Made by a program: the position numbers and the translations under genes. A model generated the notes under the pieces. It was not told the DNA's origin and searched no databases. It was given only the letters and a program-made list of their open reading frames with translations. Below, in pieces: positions 39,123 to 48,261 of a stretch of DNA of 64,000 bases. Origin of the DNA: Taibaiella lutea (GTDB lineage: Bacteria > Bacteroidota > Bacteroidia > Chitinophagales > Chitinophagaceae). Each line of letters starts with the position of its first letter. Within the stretch, counting starts at the first letter, position 1. Where the stretch lies: assembly GCF_008629695.1 (NCBI RefSeq), contig NZ_VWSH01000001.1, positions 151,990-215,989 on the forward strand, read 5' to 3'.

Positions 39123-40154
39123 CTAAGCGCTTCTTTTCTTTTTAACTACAATGTTATATACCGCATTAACAAAATAACGTGTATCTGTGAAATGAGGCTT
39201 TTCAATTTTCTCAATCAGATAATGACGCTCTGCTTCCTGCACGCTTTCTACATCACTTCTTCTGTTCAGCGCTACATACGGAGGAATGCATCCCGGCTTT
39301 TGGGTAATACGTAATTTTTGTAAATCTTCTGTAATATCTTCAAAATATCTTCTTCCGACAGGACGGATACCCACCAATTTCATTTCGCCTTTAATTACAT
39401 TCACTATTTGCGGCATTTCATCAATCCAATATTTCCTGAAAAACTTACCCCAGGGTGTTAACCTGAAGTCATCCGCCGGCTTACCTGATGCAGCATAACC
39501 ATTTTGTTTCAAGACATAATCATGCAAATATTCGGCATAAGGGTGCATTGTGCGAAACTTATAAACGCCAATCATTTTACCATGTTTACCAATTCGCTGC
39601 ATTTTGAACAATAGACCGTAGCTCGGGTTCATATCAAAAGCAGGTTGCTTAACTTTTTTACCTACAAAATACAATAATCCGTTTATACTACGTTGGTCAA
39701 CAATTTCAAATCCGCAACTTACCAGACGACCGAGGATTTCAGCCTTGGAAAGCAATCTTTCTCTACCTTTTGTTACGAAAAAATAGATTTTTTTTAAACC
39801 TGTTACTTTCGGGAACATACGTAAAAAAACAAATTCAAGCATAAAGTAAAAAGAGCCGATTATTGGCACTTTCCCTATTTTTTTTCGCTGTTTGCGAGCA
39901 TGAAATGTTTCACCACAGCCAATATAAATACCGTCTTGTTCTAAAGTGGCATTAACTGTTTCGAAAAATTTATTAATTCTCCTGATATTATTTGTCTTTG
40001 CCAGGTTAATGATCGCAGTCTTTGAATCCTGACTCTGGATGTTAAAATCAGTTGTAGTAGAAACAATAAACGTCTGTTCATCGGCTGTATCCACAAAGGA
40101 AGATACATACTCATTTACCTCCGAACCAGCCTGGGAACTGATTAGATTTTTCAT
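39123..40154 (-). CDS. Initiating sugar transferase (WcaJ/WbaP C-domain) with unusual N-terminus
   Basis: This 343-residue protein has the bacterial sugar-transferase (polyprenyl-phosphate hexose-1-phosphate transferase) domain in its C-terminal half. Signs are KMQRIGKHGKMIGVYKFRTMHPYAEYL, FRLTPWGKFFRKYWIDEMPQIVNVIKGEM and LVGIRPVGRRYF. These domains attach the first sugar phosphate to undecaprenyl phosphate and so start a repeat unit. The N-terminal part lacks the usual four or five TM helices. Instead it has a soluble stretch with GIYIGCGETFHARKQRKK and one hydrophobic segment (IIGSFYFMLEFVFLRMF, about 110-128). It is separated from the rest of the cluster by a gap with its own promoter candidate, and is followed by a terminator. 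Confidence 0.85.
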   Translation of the reverse strand: MKNLISSQAGSEVNEYVSSFVDTADEQTFIVSTTTDFNIQSQDSKTAIINLAKTNNIRRINKFFETVNATLEQDGIYIGCGETFHARKQRKKIGKVPIIGSFYFMLEFVFLRMFPKVTGLKKIYFFVTKGRERLLSKAEILGRLVSCGFEIVDQRSINGLLYFVGKKVKQPAFDMNPSYGLLFKMQRIGKHGKMIGVYKFRTMHPYAEYLHDYVLKQNGYAASGKPADDFRLTPWGKFFRKYWIDEMPQIVNVIKGEMKLVGIRPVGRRYFEDITEDLQKLRITQKPGCIPPYVALNRRSDVESVQEAERHYLIEKIEKPHFTDTRYFVNAVYNIVVKKKRSA

Positions 40155-40291
40155 AATACTTTCTTGGTTTGGTTATTGGGTTAAATTAATTACATCCATA
40201 TACCTGTTAGCCGTATATGATGAAAAAAATCTTATGGTTAATTTTATGGCTTACTTAAATTACTTTGGTCAGAAGTAATTGTCATTTCGTG

Positions 40292-40299
40292 CAAAGGTA
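40292..40299 (-). promoter_or_regulatory. Candidate promoter -7 box of the sugar transferase gene
   Basis: On the minus strand TACCTTTG matches TAnnTTTG, giving a leader of about 130 bases before the ATG at 40154. A suitable TTTG lies a little too far upstream, so the call is moderate. The gap 40155-40404 holds no gene. Confidence 0.45.
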
Positions 40300-40404
40300 A
40301 TAAAATTAGGTTAATTTAAAATAAACAAATTGAAACATAACTGTGTACAATGTTAAATCTAAGAAATGTAAGACAATTTTTGTTTATTAGAAGGTTTTGA
40401 CGTA

Positions 40405-41556
40405 TTACATCTCAAACCTTAATATTGCATTTAAACATCTTTCAGCTGTTTTACCATCCCATAGTTCCGGAAAAACTGGCTGAGTTTGTGTATTATATAC
40501 AACTTCAAATTCTTTCCTGATCCTGTCAATGTTATTGCCTACCAATACACTCAGGCCACCATGTTCTTTAAGTGTAACCGGTCGTTCCGTATTCCATCGC
40601 ATTGTAAGGCACGGAGTACCCAGCACCGTGCATTCTTCCTGGAGCCCGCCGCTATCTGTTAACATCAGCTTTGCGCCCATATTCAAGCGTAACATGTCAT
40701 GATATGCCAAAGGATGTAATAAAACGGTACGCTTATTTGAAATCAGCTTATTCCATAAACCAAAAGCTTTTAATTGCTTTTCGGCTCTTGGATGAACGGC
40801 CCATGCGATTTCCATCTGAGTGGTCACTTCATTTAAAAGGAAATTAACCAATGCAACAAACACTTTTTCATTATCTACATTAGATGGCCTATGTAAAGTA
40901 ACTACAGCAAACTCTTTCTTCAGAGCATCCTGATATTCTGTATCGTTGATCTTGTTTTCCCTGATTATATCTTCTATTTTTATTTTCGAAGCCTGCTCTC
41001 TGTGTTCTTCAAGCGTATCAATCATGATATTACCAACAAATTCAATATTTTTTGCCTGCACGCCTTCTTTAACCAAATTATCCACGGCCATTTTATCAGG
41101 AGTCAATAGCAAATCAGAAAGCCTGTCTGTGACAAGCCTGTTTATTTCTTCCGGCATATCCATATCCATCGAACGCAAACCTGCTTCAATATGGCATACT
41201 TTTATTTTAAGCTTTTTGGCGGTTACAGAACAGGCCAATGTAGCATTTACATCACCTAAAACAACTACCCAATCTGGCATTTCTTCCAATAATACTTGTT
41301 CAAAAGCTATCATTGTGTTTCCCACCTGTTCGGCATGCGTGCCGGAACCAATTCCCAGGTTTATATCTGCGTCGGGAATATTCAATGATTCGAAAAATGT
41401 TTTTGACATACGGTCGTCATAATGCTGTCCTGTATGTACAAGTATATGCTCAATTCTGTCTTCATTTATCGCATTATAGCGATTGATTGCATGAATAAAA
41501 GGCGCAATTTTCATAAAATTAGGCCTTGCTCCGACTACTGATATTATTTTAATCAT
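40405..41556 (-). CDS. Non-hydrolysing UDP-N-acetylglucosamine 2-epimerase (WecB/WbpI type)
   Basis: This 383-residue enzyme has the family motifs SVVGARPNFMKIAP at the start, HTGQHYDDRMS, HIEAGLRSMDMDMPEEINRLVTDRLSD and DSGGLQEECTVLGTPCLTMR. It epimerises C2 of a UDP-HexNAc derivative. The substrate cannot be read from motifs. The locus encodes all other steps for UDP-2,3-diacetamido-glucuronate, so this may be the WbpI-like last step to the manno form. Plain UDP-ManNAc formation (WecB) is the alternative. It lies 18 bp from the next upstream gene and is the last gene of the long operon before a gap. Confidence 0.88.
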   Translation of the reverse strand: MIKIISVVGARPNFMKIAPFIHAINRYNAINEDRIEHILVHTGQHYDDRMSKTFFESLNIPDADINLGIGSGTHAEQVGNTMIAFEQVLLEEMPDWVVVLGDVNATLACSVTAKKLKIKVCHIEAGLRSMDMDMPEEINRLVTDRLSDLLLTPDKMAVDNLVKEGVQAKNIEFVGNIMIDTLEEHREQASKIKIEDIIRENKINDTEYQDALKKEFAVVTLHRPSNVDNEKVFVALVNFLLNEVTTQMEIAWAVHPRAEKQLKAFGLWNKLISNKRTVLLHPLAYHDMLRLNMGAKLMLTDSGGLQEECTVLGTPCLTMRWNTERPVTLKEHGGLSVLVGNNIDRIRKEFEVVYNTQTQPVFPELWDGKTAERCLNAILRFEM

Positions 41557-41574
41557 TTTGGTACGAATACTTAT

Positions 41575-42633
41575 TTACTTTTTATTTGGCAAAGAATAGT
41601 TTATAATATAATCAGTTAAGAATTCAGCTAAATCAATACAATCATTCAGCATTTCGGTCCTTCTTTGTTGAAAAGTAGCTTTGAGATTTGGTAGTGATAA
41701 TATTTCTGAAACTTTTTCATACATAGCCGCTTCATCAGCAGGCCTGATACCATAGCCCAGTTTATATTTTTCTTCCAATTGTTTGAGATAACTGATTTTA
41801 CCTACAAAATCATTAAATCTTATAAACGGTATTCCTAATACACCTGCTTCAGCAGCCATTGTCTGGCTATCACCGATGTATAATTCGGTAAAGGCCATTA
41901 CATGATGCATATCAATAGGTTTAACAGCAAGCCTGTATGGTTCAAGTTCCTGCCCTAATTCACGTTCACTTGTAATAAACACTTTGCCATGTTTCGACAA
42001 AATATCAATTATTTTTAAAGCGATTGTGTTGGTAATTCCTTTGATTCCATCATCATGATGTGCCGTCAATTTAGCAAAGCGAAGAATGAAGTACTTTTCC
42101 TTTGTATTTAAATATTTTGAAGCTATTTCTTCGGAAGGTGTAAAATGATTGGGGTGTAGGTAAGCCAATTCATGATAACCTTTATATGGCACTTTTTTAT
42201 TCTCCCATTTACCTACGGAACATACTTCCGGAGCAATGATGCGCGTTGCCCAAGGATAAGCCAACTTTGCATAAAGCGGGACAATCTCCGCATCATCTTC
42301 ATTGACATTAATGGAGGGGATGCCTAAAAATTTGCCAACATGAGAAATGGCAACAGAGGTGCCTGCTAAAAGGTCCGGCTTAAATTTCAAACAAACTTGC
42401 CATAATTTCAAATCCTGCTTCAACTGTCCTATGGCAACGTGTAGCTTGCCATCTTTTCTACCATCCGGCAATATGTTCAGATATTCTATGTCCGTTGCTT
42501 TCAACAGCTCTTCCAAGACATCTTTTTTCTTTATTACTACCAATACTTTATCACCACGTGAACGAAGATTAAAGATTACATTTTTGAAAAGATGAAAATG
42601 AGCCGGATGCCCGAGGTGAAAAAGTATATTCAT
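41575..42633 (-). CDS. DUF354-family, glycosyltransferase-like protein
   Basis: This 352-residue protein begins MNILFHLGHPAHFHLFKNVI, the N-terminal pattern of DUF354. It has a GT-B-like two-domain outline with DLLAGTSVAISHVGKFLGIP in the middle and YIGDSQTMAAEAGVLGIPFIR near the C-terminus, where nucleotide-sugar-binding GT-B proteins keep an acidic or serine-rich loop. It likely acts in polysaccharide or nucleotide-sugar metabolism in the cytoplasm, but the donor and acceptor are unknown. It is directly followed by the 2-epimerase gene and abuts the upstream gene. Confidence 0.78.
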   Translation of the reverse strand: MNILFHLGHPAHFHLFKNVIFNLRSRGDKVLVVIKKKDVLEELLKATDIEYLNILPDGRKDGKLHVAIGQLKQDLKLWQVCLKFKPDLLAGTSVAISHVGKFLGIPSINVNEDDAEIVPLYAKLAYPWATRIIAPEVCSVGKWENKKVPYKGYHELAYLHPNHFTPSEEIASKYLNTKEKYFILRFAKLTAHHDDGIKGITNTIALKIIDILSKHGKVFITSERELGQELEPYRLAVKPIDMHHVMAFTELYIGDSQTMAAEAGVLGIPFIRFNDFVGKISYLKQLEEKYKLGYGIRPADEAAMYEKVSEILSLPNLKATFQQRRTEMLNDCIDLAEFLTDYIINYSLPNKK

Positions 42634-43782
42634 TTAATTATTATTTCTATTCGATAATGCATATGCCATTCCTGCGAACATCCAGGCATTTGACCACCTC
42701 ATAAATGAAGTTTTAATAATGTAGTTTTTAAATTTCCTAAAATAGAATCCTCCATTTGGAGCCTGCATATTTTTCACCATCCAATCAGCCACTAACATAG
42801 CCTTATCTTTTTCCCCAAAACGAGATAAAGTAAGCAGTGATTGCCCTGCGGCTGTACAATCAACAGGATAATGCTTATGAGAATAAAAGTAGGGTCTTCC
42901 ATTACCGGAAAAAAAGGTATTTTTATAATAATCAAAACCTTTTCTTAACTGCTCGTTGTATGAGGATGTATCAAAGTGAGTAATAAACTCATCCAAACAA
43001 TCTAAAACGTAGCCTGTATGATAATTATCTACCCAGTTACCTTTATCTGAATAATTAAAAGCTCCATTAGGCTGCTGAAAATTCAAAACAAATGCAACAG
43101 CTGGTAATGCATGATTAAGGAGTGATTTATCCTTATTAATTGCAAAAGTCTGCGCCAGAATTCTCACACCTTTCATCGAGGCATTTAAAACAACTTGTTT
43201 ATCAAAAGGGGAATAAGAATAGCAAAAGCCATGTTCTCCTTCCGTTCTGTTTAAATCCCTCAGTACAAACTGAGAAGAACTAACAACCAAATCTGCACAT
43301 TTTTGAATGCCTGTTATCTTCCAGCATTCAAATAATCCATTTGTAATGATCCCGGTTGCAACTACTGTAGGCTGGTAGGCAGGAATGTTTGCCCTGCGTG
43401 CTTCCCAATCAAAGTCGTATCCCCAACAAGCTCCGGAAAAACCTTCAGGAATCAGCAATTCAAGTTCTGACAATAAATATTCAATCTTTCCGATAAGTTC
43501 CGCTTTCACCTGCGGGTTCGACATTATCAGATATGCATAGGCCTGTATACACAGACCTATTGTTACGGGGTTGTTGCCTTTAGGCACCAAAAGAATTGGT
43601 CTAAGGTTAACGGGAATTCTCTTTAAGAACTGTTGTGCTCCGAATCTTATTAATTTTGATGATTTTAAACCGGGCAACCTAAAAAACGGAGATTTAAGGG
43701 CATCATACGGATCATGTCCTTTGTATTCTTCTTTTTCAATAAAAGATTTCAGTTTAAATACTGCACTTTCTAATGATGTCAT
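42634..43782 (-). CDS. Alpha/alpha-barrel protein of polysaccharide loci, function unknown
   Basis: This 382-residue protein shows repeated helix pairs with YHTGYVLDCLDEFI, YFYSHKHYPVDCTAAGQSLLTLSRFG and WSNAWMFAGMAYALS. This is the pattern of an (alpha/alpha)6 toroid as in terpene cyclases, glycosidases or epimerases. Similar genes are often annotated 'delta-aminolevulinic acid dehydratase', which does not fit the sequence. It overlaps the upstream two-domain oxidoreductase gene by 4 bp and abuts the DUF354 gene, so it belongs to the polysaccharide operon. A role in sugar modification is inferred. Confidence 0.7.
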   Translation of the reverse strand: MTSLESAVFKLKSFIEKEEYKGHDPYDALKSPFFRLPGLKSSKLIRFGAQQFLKRIPVNLRPILLVPKGNNPVTIGLCIQAYAYLIMSNPQVKAELIGKIEYLLSELELLIPEGFSGACWGYDFDWEARRANIPAYQPTVVATGIITNGLFECWKITGIQKCADLVVSSSQFVLRDLNRTEGEHGFCYSYSPFDKQVVLNASMKGVRILAQTFAINKDKSLLNHALPAVAFVLNFQQPNGAFNYSDKGNWVDNYHTGYVLDCLDEFITHFDTSSYNEQLRKGFDYYKNTFFSGNGRPYFYSHKHYPVDCTAAGQSLLTLSRFGEKDKAMLVADWMVKNMQAPNGGFYFRKFKNYIIKTSFMRWSNAWMFAGMAYALSNRNNN

Positions 43783-45920
43783 TTCATTTGTATTTTCCTG
43801 TTCTCTTTAATACTTTGCAATATTTTAATGGTTGCCAATGAACTTAGCATACATTCTTCAAAGGGTATAGGCTGTGGTGAGCCGTTCTTAATCGCATCCA
43901 GAAAAGCATGTACTTCATTTGCATGACCTTTATCCTGACCTTTGTATTTGGTTGTTTTTTCAGCTTTGTTATAAACCGTCATTGTCTTGAAATCGTCAAT
44001 TTTGACAACTGTTCCACCACAGAATACTTCTATAAGCTCTTTTGAAAGAGCCTTACTACCATTTGCAAAGTAATTAACCGAAGCAACACTACCATTTTCA
44101 AATTCCATGTTTACAACCACTGTATTGTTTAATCCGTTTGGATCAATCATGGCAACAGCCGATACTGATGTAATTTCAGCTCCTGCGAGAAACATAGCCA
44201 GATCAATAAAATGACATCCTTCTCCAATAATACGACCTCCGCCAATTTCAGGATCATTTACCCAATGATCGGCCGGCATAACACCTGAATTGACTCTTAT
44301 ATTTATAGACTTTGCCTGCTCTTTAACAAACATCTTCCGGACTGATAGGATTGCCGGCGCAAAACGTCTATTGAATCCAACCATAACAAATATGTTTTTG
44401 CCTGCCTTTGTTGCACTATCATGAGCTTCCTTTATTGCTTCCAGCTCTTGTTCATTCATTGCCAAAGGCTTTTCGACAAAAACATGTTTGCCGCTTTCAA
44501 TAGCTTTAATAACATATTCTGCATGAGAATTATGCCTTGTCGTTATAAAAATCGTATTGATTTTTACGTCCTGAAATAATTCTTCGGCAGATTCTGCGCA
44601 GTAACTAAAGTCATATTTCGTTCCCGTATATTTTGACATATTTCCGCGAGCTGTTGCAATACCTATAAAATTGCATCTTCCCTTCATTTGCGGCATAAGG
44701 GTGCCTTGCGCGAAATTACCTGCGCCAATCATTCCTACGTTCGGTTCTGCAGGGTTCACTACAGTTTGCCTAAGCTCAATCCTCTTTTTAATTTCCCTAC
44801 CTTTATCATATTCTATCACAATGCCATTAAATGGTTCATTTTTGGATAAAATCATATCATAGGCATCAGGAGCATTTTCCAAATTGTAGGAATGCGAAAT
44901 GAAATTACTGATGTCCAATTTTCCAGCTGCCAATAAATCCAAGAAACTTAGCATGTTTCTTTTCTCTGTCCAGCGCACATAACCAATAGGATAATCCTGT
45001 CCCTTTTCTTCATAGTTAATATCACCACGGCCCGGCCCATAAGACATTGACATCCTCAGATCCAGTTCTTTTTTGTAATAATTTACCCTATCAAAACCAG
45101 TAGGAACAGCCCCGACAATCACAACTTTAGCCTTTTTACGGGCTGCCTTACCTGCAAGCTCAACAGGATCCAAAGATGAAGTACCTGCCGTTATAATAAT
45201 AGCATCTACTCCATAGCCATTACTGAACTTTGCAATAATATCTTCGATGCCAGGCGTATTTCGATTAAAAACGTTTTCAATACCACTGTCTATAGCCTGC
45301 TTAATTTGAATATCGGAAACATCAACGCCTATAGTTCTTACACCTGAGGCGCTTAAAATCTTTGCCGTGAGTTGTCCGATCAACCCCATTCCTATTATCA
45401 AACAGTTTTCACCTAATCTTAAATCGGCCTGACGAATACCTTGAATAGCAATTGCTGCTATTGTGCTAAATGCAGCTTGCTTTACTTCCACGTTTTCAGG
45501 AATCCTGGCGACCAGATTTACAGGAACAGCTATTACATCTGCGTGAGATGCGCTTGCGCCACCGCATGCAACATAGTCGCCCACTTTATATTCTGTAACA
45601 TCAGAGGCAACTGCTATTACTTCACCGGAGGTACTGTAACCCAAAGCAGAAGGTGCATCCAATTTGTTCATTACAAATTTATAAGTGGAGATTAAGCCAT
45701 TGAGCTTAACCATTTCTATAACCTGTTTTACTTCTTTCTGGCGGCTGCGTGCTTTTGCTATATAACCTTTCCTTGCGTCTGTAACTGTCTTTCCTTCTGT
45801 GCCTGCACTAATAACAGAATAATGATTTCGAACCAAAATTTGTCCCGGAGCCAAGGCAGGAAAAGGGACTTCCAATATTTCCATTTTTCCTGATTTAAGT
45901 TGTTGTACTAATTGTTCCAT
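43779..45920 (-). CDS. Two-domain oxidoreductase (MDR alcohol dehydrogenase plus Gfo/Idh/MocA)
   Basis: This 713-residue protein carries an N-terminal medium-chain dehydrogenase (NHYSVISAGTEGK, then GYSTSGEV, and the Rossmann loop IGMGLIGQLTAKIL near 175). The C-terminal Gfo/Idh/MocA domain follows from about residue 390 (MIGAGNFAQGTLMPQM, VEKPLAMNEQELE, GEGCHFIDLAMFLAGAE). This fusion is known from Bacteroidota and other surface polysaccharide loci, often next to heparinase-like genes. Both halves bind NAD(P), so it probably oxidises and reduces a sugar or lipid-linked intermediate. The substrate is unknown. It overlaps the next gene by 4 bp. Confidence 0.87.
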   Translation of the reverse strand: MEQLVQQLKSGKMEILEVPFPALAPGQILVRNHYSVISAGTEGKTVTDARKGYIAKARSRQKEVKQVIEMVKLNGLISTYKFVMNKLDAPSALGYSTSGEVIAVASDVTEYKVGDYVACGGASASHADVIAVPVNLVARIPENVEVKQAAFSTIAAIAIQGIRQADLRLGENCLIIGMGLIGQLTAKILSASGVRTIGVDVSDIQIKQAIDSGIENVFNRNTPGIEDIIAKFSNGYGVDAIIITAGTSSLDPVELAGKAARKKAKVVIVGAVPTGFDRVNYYKKELDLRMSMSYGPGRGDINYEEKGQDYPIGYVRWTEKRNMLSFLDLLAAGKLDISNFISHSYNLENAPDAYDMILSKNEPFNGIVIEYDKGREIKKRIELRQTVVNPAEPNVGMIGAGNFAQGTLMPQMKGRCNFIGIATARGNMSKYTGTKYDFSYCAESAEELFQDVKINTIFITTRHNSHAEYVIKAIESGKHVFVEKPLAMNEQELEAIKEAHDSATKAGKNIFVMVGFNRRFAPAILSVRKMFVKEQAKSINIRVNSGVMPADHWVNDPEIGGGRIIGEGCHFIDLAMFLAGAEITSVSAVAMIDPNGLNNTVVVNMEFENGSVASVNYFANGSKALSKELIEVFCGGTVVKIDDFKTMTVYNKAEKTTKYKGQDKGHANEVHAFLDAIKNGSPQPIPFEECMLSSLATIKILQSIKENRKIQMK

Positions 45921-45935
45921 GTTTGGTATATGGTT

Positions 45936-47072
45936 TTATTTTTTTTGTAAGATTTGATTAAAAACCTTACTGAAATTTTGGATCATTTTAGCAGAAGTAA
46001 ATGCTTCAATATATTTTTCCTGACTTTTAAAGCCCATTTGTTTTCTTACTAAAGGATTTTCGTAAAGATATATCAGCTTCTCAGCAATTTGAACCGGATT
46101 GTTAGATTCTACTATATAACCATTTTCCCCATTCGTAACCGATTCGGAAATTGCGCCTTGATTTGTGGCGATAATTGGCAAACCGGCAGCCATAGCCTCA
46201 ATTAAGACTATTGGATGGCCTTCTGGCATATTGGGTGGAAAAAGGAAAATGTCAGAACTATATAGCTCTTCTAATTTTGCAGCATCATAAAGTGGTCCAT
46301 AAAATTTAACAGAAAGACTATTGGATTTAACCAAAGATTCACAATATTCCTTGGTCTCTTCATCTCTCCATTGTCCGATCACCTTTAAATGATAATTAAT
46401 ATTGGCTTCCTGAAGCTTACAAGCAGCTTCAATAACAGATTTGATACCTTTGGATGGCTGCAGATTACCTAAATAGGTAATTACCATCTTATCTGATGCT
46501 GACTTATTTTTAGTAATGAAATCTACATCTAAGCCATTAGGAACGGAAAAAATTAAATCTTTTTTGTAAAATTCTTCAAAAAGATATTTTAAATTTTCTC
46601 CAAGGACAATCGCACCAATGGTATCCTTTAATGTACTTCTGACATAATTATTTAAGGTGAGTGAAGATTTTTTTAACCAATTTATCCAATTTGCCCCATG
46701 AAGCATAAGTAACGTAGGTGCATTTTTTTTTGCAATTTTAATAAAAATTGAATCTTTAATAAAGCCTAACGTAGCCTGGCTCATAGGAATTAATATCAAA
46801 TCGGGTTTATTTTTTTTTATAAAAGTCCGAAAGGCATTGTATAACCTGATATTATTAATTATGCTTTTAAACCCAAGCTTTCCTAACGTAGAAAATGATG
46901 AATGGATATTGTTATTAAACCAAAGCATTTCAAATTCAGATGGCCATAAGGTATTCTGTAAACTTTGGAACCAAACTGTAGTTCCAAAATATGGTGGTGG
47001 ATTCTTCCCAACAATTAAAATTTTTTTATCAGGCACTTTTAAGTATTTTTTTGGGCAATGAAATAAAAGCAA
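45936..47072 (-). CDS. Glycosyltransferase family 4-like
   Basis: This protein has up to 378 residues. The ATG at 47072 overlaps the O-antigen polymerase gene by 44 bp; a GTG at 47036 would reduce the overlap to 8 bp and begins VPDKKILIVGKNPPP, the usual GT-B start, so it is the likelier start. The C-terminal GT1 (GT-B) domain has VPNGLDVDF, MVITYLGNLQPSKGIKSV and the EX7E-like SDIFLFPPNMPEGHPIVLIEAMAAGLPII. It transfers one sugar in repeat-unit assembly at the inner membrane. Donor and acceptor are unknown. Confidence 0.87.
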   Translation of the reverse strand: MLLFHCPKKYLKVPDKKILIVGKNPPPYFGTTVWFQSLQNTLWPSEFEMLWFNNNIHSSFSTLGKLGFKSIINNIRLYNAFRTFIKKNKPDLILIPMSQATLGFIKDSIFIKIAKKNAPTLLMLHGANWINWLKKSSLTLNNYVRSTLKDTIGAIVLGENLKYLFEEFYKKDLIFSVPNGLDVDFITKNKSASDKMVITYLGNLQPSKGIKSVIEAACKLQEANINYHLKVIGQWRDEETKEYCESLVKSNSLSVKFYGPLYDAAKLEELYSSDIFLFPPNMPEGHPIVLIEAMAAGLPIIATNQGAISESVTNGENGYIVESNNPVQIAEKLIYLYENPLVRKQMGFKSQEKYIEAFTSAKMIQNFSKVFNQILQKK

Positions 47073-48261
47073 TTATTGTAAAAGAAAAATTATTAAAGCC
47101 AGGGTAAAATGTAGGAACTGTTGAAATGGAGTATAGTACATACGTTACCATTGCAGCAGTTGCCAAATATTTCTCTGACAAAGGCAATGCTCTAATACGG
47201 AGAAAAATTCTACCAATAAAATAAACATAGATTATTATCCCAATTATTCCTGTAAAGAACAGAATTCTCAGAAAGTCATTATGTGGCGTAACACCTATCA
47301 TGTGATTTGAATAAGATATTGTAAACGGATAACCAACAAGCTGAGGTACTAACCCTGCTTCAGCAAAGTCATTTGCACGGTCTTCCCATCTACTCATGCG
47401 GCCATGCAACGCCTGACTTTCTTCCCTATCTCCTTGTGCAACTTCTATTTCATTATTTATCCTTGGTTGAATCACCTCCGAATATATGGTACTACCAAAT
47501 AAGGCAAGAAAGGCAACAGCGATTACAATAAAACCAACTGCAACACCTGCTTTTTTCTTTGACAGGTAAAATACGAAAATAAAGCTGACACAAATAACGA
47601 CTGCTATTGATGCCATGTGTCTGATGCTCAATATACAAAGTATTGCAAAAATAAATCCTACAATCAGCATCTTAGAATTCACATTCATGAAATTTATCTC
47701 TTTACTTTTTTTCTTAAAATTAAAATATAGCAAAATTATGAGACCAAAATTGGCGTAAAACCCATAATTAACAATATCTGCGAAACTACTTCCATCTCTC
47801 AGATTGCTTCCATAATGCGCTATATCGAATACAAACCAAAACATAGATAATATACTGGCATAAAGAAATAAAGTTAATATGCCATATAAATCAATTCGAG
47901 ATTTAATTATCGTCCTCAAGAGAAAAAATACCAATACAGGGTAAGAAAGCTTTAATCCAAAAAAGATAAAATCTAATATATCTGAAGTAAAATATAGTAA
48001 AAAGACATTTGCAATTACTAAAAAGCTCCAAAATTGAAATGGAGTATCAAATTTTGATTTTATTTTAGCCGACTTGAATATGCCAATTATAGAAACAATA
48101 AACGTCAAAAAACCTAACCAATATAACGGAGATAATAGTGGAGAAGAAGATTTAAGATAAAAAAACGGTTCTACAATCGGCCTCAAAACAATAAAAAATA
48201 AAAATATTTTCTCATGTAGTTTCTTTGTCTTAAACCAATATCTAAGGTCTTTATATTTCAT
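47029..48261 (-). CDS. O-antigen ligase/polymerase (Wzy-like) membrane protein
   Basis: This 410-residue protein has about ten to eleven hydrophobic segments and a large extracytoplasmic loop around residues 275-320 (ALHGRMSRWEDRANDF, then a GVTPHNDFLRILFF motif). The pattern TPHN(D/S)xLxxL after a loop with R-rich residues is typical of O-antigen polymerase/ligase family (Wzy/WaaL, PF04932) proteins. Together with the flippase, Wza and Wzc it fits a Wzx/Wzy-dependent assembly route, in which case it polymerises repeat units in the periplasm. It abuts the upstream glycosyltransferase gene (shared base at 48261). Confidence 0.84.
   Translation of the reverse strand: MKYKDLRYWFKTKKLHEKIFLFFIVLRPIVEPFFYLKSSSPLLSPLYWLGFLTFIVSIIGIFKSAKIKSKFDTPFQFWSFLVIANVFLLYFTSDILDFIFFGLKLSYPVLVFFLLRTIIKSRIDLYGILTLFLYASILSMFWFVFDIAHYGSNLRDGSSFADIVNYGFYANFGLIILLYFNFKKKSKEINFMNVNSKMLIVGFIFAILCILSIRHMASIAVVICVSFIFVFYLSKKKAGVAVGFIVIAVAFLALFGSTIYSEVIQPRINNEIEVAQGDREESQALHGRMSRWEDRANDFAEAGLVPQLVGYPFTISYSNHMIGVTPHNDFLRILFFTGIIGIIIYVYFIGRIFLRIRALPLSEKYLATAAMVTYVLYSISTVPTFYPGFNNFSFTIIAFISLPKKILKSA

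Noticed and set aside
42634-43782. Label 'delta-aminolevulinic acid dehydratase' for this gene
   Set aside because: The sequence has the repeated helix pattern of an alpha/alpha barrel and none of the cysteine/lysine active-site motifs of that enzyme.
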